Below are positions 1 through 4,479 of a stretch of DNA of 7,368 nt, in pieces. How positions within the stretch are numbered: the first letter of the stretch is position 1; each line of letters opens with the position of its first letter. Under the pieces are notes generated by a model. It searched no databases. It was not told the DNA's origin and worked only from the letters and a program-made list of their open reading frames with translations. Source of the DNA: Moraxella lacunata. Lineage in GTDB: Bacteria; Pseudomonadota; Gammaproteobacteria; Pseudomonadales; Moraxellaceae. The position numbers and the translations under genes are program-made. The stretch covers positions 1 through 7,368 of the forward strand of contig NZ_MXAN01000075.1 of assembly GCF_002027545.1 (NCBI RefSeq). The letters run 5' to 3'.

Positions 1-53
1 GTTGATGTTTTTAAAAATCCACAAAAATCGGGGTTTGGAAAGAAGTCTATTAA
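1..53. repeat. 53-bp direct repeat, copy 1
   Basis: This segment recurs at 159-211 in the same orientation with 49 of 53 bases identical by hand alignment and no gaps. Differences fall at repeat positions 6, 20, 30 and 50. It contains a run like GTTTTTAAAAATC and the word GGGTTTGGAAAGAAGTCTA near its right end. No open reading frame of note crosses it. It starts at the window edge, so the true left end may lie outside. It is probably a dispersed intergenic repeat, but copy number elsewhere cannot be seen here. Confidence 0.85.
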
Positions 54-131
54 GTAAATTTTTAAGATTTTAACTTAATTTTTTAAAATTAAGTGGTCGG
101 ATTGTTTTTCATAATAAATCTCTTTCCAAAC
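33..131. repeat. Small inverted-repeat-bounded segment with AT hairpin
   Basis: GTTTGGAAAGA at 33-43 is the exact reverse complement of TCTTTCCAAAC at 121-131. With small gaps the similarity continues inward for about 20 bases on each side. The enclosed 99 bases carry a perfect hairpin at 73-94: stem ACTTAATTTT, a two-base TT loop, stem AAAATTAAGT. Terminal inverted repeats around a short AT-rich non-coding core resemble a miniature inverted-repeat element or a palindromic intergenic repeat. No target-site duplication is obvious, so the element type is inference. The left arm belongs to the 53-bp direct repeat, so the two descriptions overlap. Confidence 0.5.
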
Positions 132-158
132 TAAAAATAAACCCTTGTAAGTATTGGG

Positions 159-211
159 GTTGAAGTTTTTAAAAATCTACAAAAATCAGGGTTTGGAAAG
201 AAGTCTAATAA
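159..211. repeat. 53-bp direct repeat, copy 2
   Basis: Second copy of the 1-53 repeat, 49 of 53 bases identical and in the same orientation, 158 bases downstream. Its GTTTGGAAAGA word (191-201) again faces the spoT side. It lies 142 bases upstream of the spoT start, so the spoT promoter could lie in or beside it, although I cannot identify one with confidence. Confidence 0.85.
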
Positions 212-219
212 AAACTTGT

Positions 220-238
220 CTGATAGAATGACTATCAG
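220..238. other. Short hairpin CTGATAG/CTATCAG
   Basis: CTGATAG (220-226) and CTATCAG (232-238) form a perfect 7-bp stem with a 5-base loop. A T6 run follows at 245-250 after CCTGCG. It could be a weak terminator for transcription entering from the left, a protein-binding dyad, or chance. Its low GC makes it a poor terminator. A second small fold, CGTTTTT (243-249) with AAAAACG (256-262), lies just after it. Confidence 0.3.
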
Positions 239-252
239 CCTGCGTTTTTTCA

Positions 253-313
253 TTGAAAAACGTGCGATTTTTCTCATTTTTCATTGCAAATATAAAAGGC
301 ATGCACGCCCTAA
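253..313 (+). repeat. 61-bp dispersed repeat, left copy
   Basis: This 61-base stretch matches the reverse complement of 7297-7357 at 56 of 61 positions with no gaps. The core TGCGATTTTTCTCATTTTTC is identical in both copies. Both copies have their CACGCCCTAA end facing into the window: here it points at spoT, whose ATG is 39 bases further on. Both copies can be read as an open frame of about 20 codons, but the five substitutions fall in four codons and change the residue in each, which argues that the repeat is not kept for a protein. A TATAAA word at 291-296 is present here and lost in the other copy. Confidence 0.85.
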
Positions 314-352
314 TTTAAAACCCAATTAACACGTTACCGAGCCAAACCAATC

Positions 353-2551
353 ATGTTAGCCAACTACCACGCCGATAATATCCCCACACGTTTTAGTCAT
401 CCTTTGGTGGATGAAGCCAAAGACAGTCTGATGAATGCGGTCAGCTACTTAGATGCCAAAGAGCGGGCGGACGTGCTACGGGCGTGCCATTTTGGCGACA
501 TGGCACACATCAAGGACAAACGCAAATCAGGCGAGCCGTACATCACGCACCCCATTGCGGTGGCGGAGATTTTGGCGGGGTTTTTGTTGGATAGGGATTC
601 TATCATTGCCGCGATTTTGCATGATACGGTAGAAGACACCGAAGTCACCGATGAGCTGGTGGCAAGTGAGTTTGGCGAGACGGTGGCACGACTGGTGGAT
701 GGCGTGACCAAACTAAAATCAGGCAACATGAGCAAACAGCAGTCACAGGCGGCGACCTTTCATAAGATTTTAAATGCCACGCTCATAGACCCCCGTGTAC
801 TCATCATCAAGCTGTCCGACCGCTTGCATAACATGAGTACCATGGATGCGGTGCGAGAAGAAAAACAAAAATCAACCGCTCGTGAGACGTTGGATTTTTA
901 TGTGCCGTTCGCTCGCATTATGGGGCTAAACGACATCGCTGACTACATCGAGCTTTTGTGTTATCGCAACCTTAACCCTGTCATGTATAACAAATTTAAT
1001 GACAAGCTGTTGCAACATGGTTTGGGGCGTAATTTTCAAAAGATTGAGATTAGCACTTATCTACAAAACCTACTAGGACATCTAAACCTAAAAGGACATG
1101 TGCAGGTGCTGGACAACCGTACAAGCATGTATCGGCAATTCTTTAAAAATCGTGGTCAAGCCAATCGCTTGATTCGCCAATATGATTTTGAAGTGGTGCT
1201 AGAAGACATCGGGGCGTGCGACAAACTGGCGTATCATCTCATCCAAAAGTTTGAAATCGCTGACCGTAACATTCAGGACAATATCCGTAAACCCCTAGCA
1301 GGGGGCAATCAGTCGCTGTCGCTGATTTATAAAAAAGATTACAACTTTATTAAAGTCACGCTCATGACCGCGCGCATGAAAGAAGCATCTCGCTTGGGCG
1401 TACTTGGCAACAGCAAAAATGACATCAGTCAGTCCGTGATACAGGCAAGTTTGCGTAATATGAAGGATTTGGCGGCGGTCGAAGGCGAAGATGCAGAAAC
1501 ATCGCTCAAAGTCATTAATGAGCTCATGAGCTATCTGCATGAGCGTAAAATCGTCTGTTATAGCCCCCAAGGGCGTGCCTATGAGTTACCCCGTGGGGCG
1601 ACAGCGTTGGATTTTGCCTATGCGGTCGGGCCTGCCGTGGGCAACATCGCCACAGGGGCGGACATTAATGGCGAGCATGGTGAGCTCGGGTTGGTGTTGG
1701 CTGATGGCGACACGGTGAGTATTGACATTGACAAAAATGCCACACCCAAAGCGGACTGGCTTGGTTTTGTGGCGACCAACAAAGCCCGCAATGAGATTTT
1801 AAAATTCCTAAAACGCCTGCCCCACGACCAAAAAGAACATTATGGCAAAGAGGCCTTGATGCGTGCCTTAAAGCCTTATGACAAAACACTAGATGACTTG
1901 TCCGAGCAGGACTGGGCGGATATTTTGGCGTGGCGTGGCGTGGCAAGTCAAAGCGATATTTTCCTGCAAATTGCCACAGGTACGCTACTGCCACAGTTGG
2001 TTGTCTCTCGTCTGTTTAGTGAAGAAGTGGATGTGGCAGACGGGGCGGAGATTACCCAGACCAAGCATTTATTGGCGGGTATTAAGGGCGTGGAGATTAC
2101 CTTTGCCAAATGCTGTAACCCCATGTATGGCGATAGTATCGTCGGACACCTGTCGGCACGTCAAGGGCTAACCGTCCATCGTCATAAATGCTATTCGCTA
2201 GAAAACATCCGTGTTGAGAATCCTTATCAGGTCATACAGCTCAACTGGAAGTCGGATATCAAGCTTGACCATACCAACTCAGTTGGACAGTTGCATTTTC
2301 CTGCCACGCTCAAAATCCACGCCATGCTAAATGAAGAGCAGATGAGTCAGGCGATTTATGAGCTGCGTGATTTGAACATTGGTATTGAGCAGACATCTGT
2401 CAAGGCAGATGAGAAATCAGGTGGTGGGGTCGGGGCGACCTTTATACAGGTGGTGGTGCGTTCCCGAGCTCATTTAGAAGAAGATATCATGAAGCTACGC
2501 CAAGTGCTGGGCTATCCTAGTATCATGCGACTGTATCAGATGCCGACCTAA
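353..2551 (+). CDS. spoT: SpoT-type (p)ppGpp hydrolase with degenerate synthetase domain
   Basis: A 732-residue RelA/SpoT homologue of normal full length, cytosolic. The N-terminal HD hydrolase domain is intact: SGEPYITHP (H66), HDTVEDT (H90, D91, E94, D95) and LSDRLHN (D156), so it should degrade (p)ppGpp to GDP/GTP and pyrophosphate. The synthetase region (about 240-370) is eroded. The usual DIYAFRVI segment is replaced by YDFEVVLED, GYQSLHT reads GNQSLSL (318-324), and the EVQIRT strand reads VTLMTARM. A TGS domain (about 400-460), the KCCNP zinc-finger-type domain (C587, C588, H609, C613) and a C-terminal ACT-like domain (about 650-732) follow. Monofunctional hydrolase SpoT is known in Moraxellaceae, where RelA makes the alarmone; the same role here is inference. 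No clear Shine-Dalgarno precedes the ATG. M27 is a possible later start, but residues 13-50 look like the normal N-terminal helices, so M1 is kept. It is separated from ridA by an opposite-strand gene. Confidence 0.95.
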   Translation: MLANYHADNIPTRFSHPLVDEAKDSLMNAVSYLDAKERADVLRACHFGDMAHIKDKRKSGEPYITHPIAVAEILAGFLLDRDSIIAAILHDTVEDTEVTDELVASEFGETVARLVDGVTKLKSGNMSKQQSQAATFHKILNATLIDPRVLIIKLSDRLHNMSTMDAVREEKQKSTARETLDFYVPFARIMGLNDIADYIELLCYRNLNPVMYNKFNDKLLQHGLGRNFQKIEISTYLQNLLGHLNLKGHVQVLDNRTSMYRQFFKNRGQANRLIRQYDFEVVLEDIGACDKLAYHLIQKFEIADRNIQDNIRKPLAGGNQSLSLIYKKDYNFIKVTLMTARMKEASRLGVLGNSKNDISQSVIQASLRNMKDLAAVEGEDAETSLKVINELMSYLHERKIVCYSPQGRAYELPRGATALDFAYAVGPAVGNIATGADINGEHGELGLVLADGDTVSIDIDKNATPKADWLGFVATNKARNEILKFLKRLPHDQKEHYGKEALMRALKPYDKTLDDLSEQDWADILAWRGVASQSDIFLQIATGTLLPQLVVSRLFSEEVDVADGAEITQTKHLLAGIKGVEITFAKCCNPMYGDSIVGHLSARQGLTVHRHKCYSLENIRVENPYQVIQLNWKSDIKLDHTNSVGQLHFPATLKIHAMLNEEQMSQAIYELRDLNIGIEQTSVKADEKSGGGVGATFIQVVVRSRAHLEEDIMKLRQVLGYPSIMRLYQMPT

Positions 2552-2556
2552 TACCC

Positions 2557-2599
2557 TGTTTTTGTACAAAAACAAACCCTGCCAATGTGCAGGGTTTGT
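2557..2599. terminator. Terminator between convergent spoT and M48 gene
   Basis: ACAAACCCTGC (2572-2582) and GCAGGGTTTGT (2589-2599) form a perfect 11-bp stem with loop CAATGT. Read on the minus strand, the stem runs straight into TTTGTTTTTG, a good U-tract for ending the protease transcript. On the plus strand the tail GTTGG is weak. A second perfect palindrome, TGTTTTTGTACAAAAACA (2557-2574), overlaps the left arm and begins 6 bases after the spoT stop; it could fold alternatively and help end spoT transcripts. Confidence 0.75.
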
Positions 2600-2628
2600 G
2601 TTGGACTATGCCATGATGATTTGGCGGG

Positions 2629-3411
2629 TTAGCGTTTGATGGCACGCTCATAGATGGCACGGTTCTCAGGCAGGAGTTTTTCCATTGCTTGAATGCGACT
2701 GTCGTTATTGGGGTGGGTGGAGAGAATGCTACCAACCTTACCACCACCACCTTGTTTGGCGTTCATCTTTTTCCAAACATTGATGGCGTCAGCGGGGTTG
2801 TAACCTGCCATCGCCATCAATCGCATGCCTAGGGCGTCTGCTTCGTATTCGTGGTGGCGAGAGTAGGGCTTATCAAGTCCGTATTCGTGTAACACGCTCG
2901 CCCCGAGATTGACCATGTCGGCATTATAGCCCGTGTTGGCTTGGACAGCGGCGGCACCAAGTTGTACCGCTAGGCTAGACAGGACGTTTGCCCCCATTTG
3001 TTTTTTACTATGTTCTAGTAAAGCGTGAGCCATCTCATGCCCAACAATGGCAGCAATCTCACTCTCGGTCAAGTGATAATTCTGGGCCAGCCCTGTGTAG
3101 AACGCCATCTTGCCACCTGGCATCGCCCATGCGTTTTCTTTTGGGTCTTTGATGACGGTCATCTGCCAATCAAAACGCATGCCTGTATTATTTAGAGAGT
3201 TGGCATGCGGTCTTAGGCGGTTAAAGGCACGCTGGACAGTCTTGGCGGTGTTTGATGTGGTATCAATCTGAGCCTTGCTGAGTATTTGATGGTAGTTTGA
3301 TCCTGCCTGAGCATTTAGGGTTTTGCTGTCCATGCCTACCATATCAGCAACGGTTGTGCAACCTGATAAAGTCAAAATGACACCAAGTAGGGTAATGCTT
3401 GATTTTTTCAT
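2629..3411 (-). CDS. M48-family metalloprotease lipoprotein, LoiP/YggG-like
   Basis: A 260-residue zinc metallopeptidase predicted to be lipid-anchored at an envelope membrane. From the ATG at 3411 the protein begins MKKSSITLLGVILTLSGC, a textbook lipoprotein signal with lipobox LSGC and modified Cys18. The frame is open further upstream, but that would bury the signal, so 3411 is preferred; AGGA lies 6 bases before it. The M48 signatures are complete: HEMAH at 125-129 (zinc ligands H125 and H129, catalytic E126), EYEAD at 188-192 giving the third ligand E188, and STHP at 231-234 near the C-terminus. Length and layout match E. coli LoiP (about 250 residues) rather than BepA, which carries a TPR domain. 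Homologues degrade misfolded outer-membrane or periplasmic proteins; the substrate here is unknown. It converges on spoT and diverges from the 61-residue ORF. Confidence 0.92.
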   Translation of the reverse strand: MKKSSITLLGVILTLSGCTTVADMVGMDSKTLNAQAGSNYHQILSKAQIDTTSNTAKTVQRAFNRLRPHANSLNNTGMRFDWQMTVIKDPKENAWAMPGGKMAFYTGLAQNYHLTESEIAAIVGHEMAHALLEHSKKQMGANVLSSLAVQLGAAAVQANTGYNADMVNLGASVLHEYGLDKPYSRHHEYEADALGMRLMAMAGYNPADAINVWKKMNAKQGGGGKVGSILSTHPNNDSRIQAMEKLLPENRAIYERAIKR

Positions 3412-3466
3412 AAAGTATCCTGTAAGTATCCTTATCCCATCTGTCCTAAGAGATGATTTGTTGATT

Positions 3467-3495
3467 ATCATAGCATTTTCAAAATCTAAAAACAA
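3467..3495 (-). promoter_or_regulatory. Putative sigma-70 promoter of the M48 gene
   Basis: On the minus strand, TTGTTT (3490-3495) is followed after 17 bases by TATGAT (3467-3472), which matches the -10 consensus at 5 of 6 positions. Transcription would begin near 3460, about 50 bases before the ATG at 3411. The leader holds AGGATACTT twice (3413-3421 and 3424-3432); the copy nearer the gene supplies the ribosome binding site. Found by eye only. Confidence 0.45.
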
Positions 3496-3529
3496 TACGG
3501 CGAAAGAATGATTTAACAGTAAAAAATAC

Positions 3530-3558
3530 TTGAATATTTGGCGTATTTTGTTTAATAT
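3530..3558 (+). promoter_or_regulatory. Putative promoter of the 61-residue ORF
   Basis: TTGAAT (3530-3535), a 17-base spacer and TAATAT (3553-3558) make a plausible sigma-70 promoter (4 of 6 matches in each box) about 85 bases before the ORF start. An alternative, TTGCTG (3594-3599) with an 18-base spacer and CATAAA (3618-3623), would start transcription almost on the ribosome binding site. The spacer is AT-rich, so chance matches are likely and neither site is secure. Confidence 0.3.
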
Positions 3559-3643
3559 GACAAATATCAAAGCAATCTGTCTACTCGGATCGGTTGCTGT
3601 AAATATAAGTTTTGCTTCATAAAATTCATAAAAGGAGATTGCG

Positions 3644-3829
3644 ATGTGCTGTCATATTGACCTAAACTCAAAAGATGAAGTTGCTCACTTTTTGGGTAAG
3701 ACCGAACCGAGCATTTTGCCAAAAACCTCTGATAATGTCGCAGGCAATATTGTCTATACTGGCAAGCCTGCCATGAGTCTGTGGGATAAAATTGTGGCTC
3801 GTTGGCAAGCCAACAAGATGAGTAAGTAA
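3644..3829 (+). CDS. Unrecognised 61-residue protein
   Basis: I do not recognise this protein. It is supported as a gene by a near-ideal ribosome binding site, AAAGGAG (3631-3637), 6 bases before the ATG, by its place in its own spacer with candidate promoters upstream, and by a strong hairpin 17 bases after its stop. It begins MCCHIDL, with a Cys-Cys pair and a His that could bind metal, although no further Cys occurs. The middle is polar, and the end (SLWDKIVARWQANKMSK) is basic with two Trp, likely an amphipathic helix. There is no signal peptide or membrane segment, so it is probably cytosolic. It lies upstream of ridA on the same strand, but the hairpin between them suggests separate control. 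It might be a lineage-specific small protein. Function unknown. Confidence 0.65.
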   Translation: MCCHIDLNSKDEVAHFLGKTEPSILPKTSDNVAGNIVYTGKPAMSLWDKIVARWQANKMSK

Positions 3830-3846
3830 ATAGAAAAATAGACAAA

Positions 3847-3885
3847 TAAATGCTGTTTAAACAAATGGTATTTAAACAGCATTTA
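3847..3885. terminator. Strong AT-rich hairpin, possible terminator
   Basis: TAAATGCTGTTTAAA (3847-3861) and its exact complement TTTAAACAGCATTTA (3871-3885) form a perfect 15-bp stem around the 9-base loop CAAATGGTA. It lies 17 bases after the stop of the 61-residue ORF and 26 bases before ridA. The stem is AT-rich and no long T-tract follows on the plus strand, so it may be a weak or leaky terminator, an mRNA-stabilising stem-loop, or both. A small palindrome, AAGATATCTT (3892-3901), follows it. Confidence 0.55.
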
Positions 3886-3911
3886 AACATTAAGATATCT
3901 TAGGAATAACC

Positions 3912-4292
3912 ATGCCAAAGCAAATCATTCATACCGATGACGCCCCAAAAGCGGTGGGTACATACTCACAAGCTGTCAAAGTGGGTAATACCGTCTATGT
4001 CTCAGGTCAAATCGGACTTGACCCTGCTACCATGACCTTGCGTAATGGGTTCACCGCCCAAGCCAAGCAAGTATTTGATAATATTGAAGCCATCGCCCGA
4101 GCTTCTGGTGGCAGTTTGGCGGATGTGGTTAAGTTTAATGTATCACTGGATGATTTAAATAATTTTGATGAATTAAATCAAATCTTTGAGTCTCGTCTGA
4201 CCGCTCCTTATCCTGCTCGTGCCGCCCTAGAAGTGGCAGCCTTGCCAAAAGGAGCATTGGTAGAGATTGAGGCGATTTTGTATATTGAATGA
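3912..4292 (+). CDS. ridA: RidA family enamine/imine deaminase
   Basis: A 126-residue YjgF/YER057c/UK114 (RidA) protein of normal length (E. coli RidA has 128). Archetypal RidA is a cytosolic trimer that hydrolyses reactive 2-aminoacrylate and related enamines released by PLP-dependent dehydratases, forming keto acids plus ammonia and protecting PLP enzymes. Diagnostic features are AVGTYSQAV near the N-terminus (Y18), SGQIGLDP (31-38), and the signature PARAALEVAALPKGALVEIE (101-120), with R103 matching E. coli R105 and E118 matching E120. The ATG at 3912 has TTAGGA ending 6 bases upstream. The gene lies downstream of spoT, an arrangement also found in Pseudomonas and Acinetobacter, but here an opposite-strand protease gene and a small ORF separate them. 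An intrinsic terminator follows the stop. Confidence 0.96.
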   Translation: MPKQIIHTDDAPKAVGTYSQAVKVGNTVYVSGQIGLDPATMTLRNGFTAQAKQVFDNIEAIARASGGSLADVVKFNVSLDDLNNFDELNQIFESRLTAPYPARAALEVAALPKGALVEIEAILYIE

Positions 4293-4319
4293 ACTTTTTA
4301 ACTCATCGTGCAATCGTAC

Positions 4320-4348
4320 ATAAGGGCGAACACCGCCCTTATTTATTT
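4320..4348 (+). terminator. Intrinsic terminator after ridA
   Basis: ATAAGGGCG (4320-4328) pairs perfectly with CGCCCTTAT (4334-4342) around the loop AACAC and is followed by TTATTT. The GC-rich stem core and T-rich tail 28 bases after the ridA stop make this a standard rho-independent terminator. It separates ridA from priA. Confidence 0.85.
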
Positions 4349-4363
4349 GGTGTTTATTTGGTG
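4342..4363. repeat. Tandem 11-bp duplication after the terminator
   Basis: TTTATTTGGTG occurs twice back to back (4342-4352 and 4353-4363), overlapping the tail of the ridA terminator. It gives the terminator a second T-rich stretch. It looks like a small local duplication; no function is evident. The rest of the spacer to priA is AT-rich with several -10-like words (such as TTTAAT near 4416), but I could not settle on one promoter. Confidence 0.6.
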
Positions 4364-4479
4364 TTAAAACATGTCCATCTTATGGTATGTGGGATATTTG
4401 CCATAAAAATGTCTGTTTAATACTCTGATGTTTAATAATGCCTTTATTTATAATATCTTGTTTTTGTAAAGATGACACT

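Noticed and set aside
253..318. Short peptide frame read through the left 61-bp repeat
   Set aside because: Differences between the two copies change the residue in all four affected codons, and there is no ribosome binding site, so coding constraint is unlikely.
1665..1994. Minus-strand open frame inside spoT
   Set aside because: It is antisense to the conserved TGS and following region and has no independent start signal or recognisable domain.
3412..3570. N-terminal extension of the M48 protease by 53 residues
   Set aside because: The frame is open upstream, but a complete lipoprotein signal with LSGC starts at 3411 with a ribosome binding site, and the candidate promoter lies within the extension.
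3567..3890. Minus-strand open frame of 107 codons opposite the 61-residue ORF
   Set aside because: It starts inside the hairpin at 3847-3885, has no ribosome binding site and shows no family resemblance. The plus-strand ORF has the far better translation signal.
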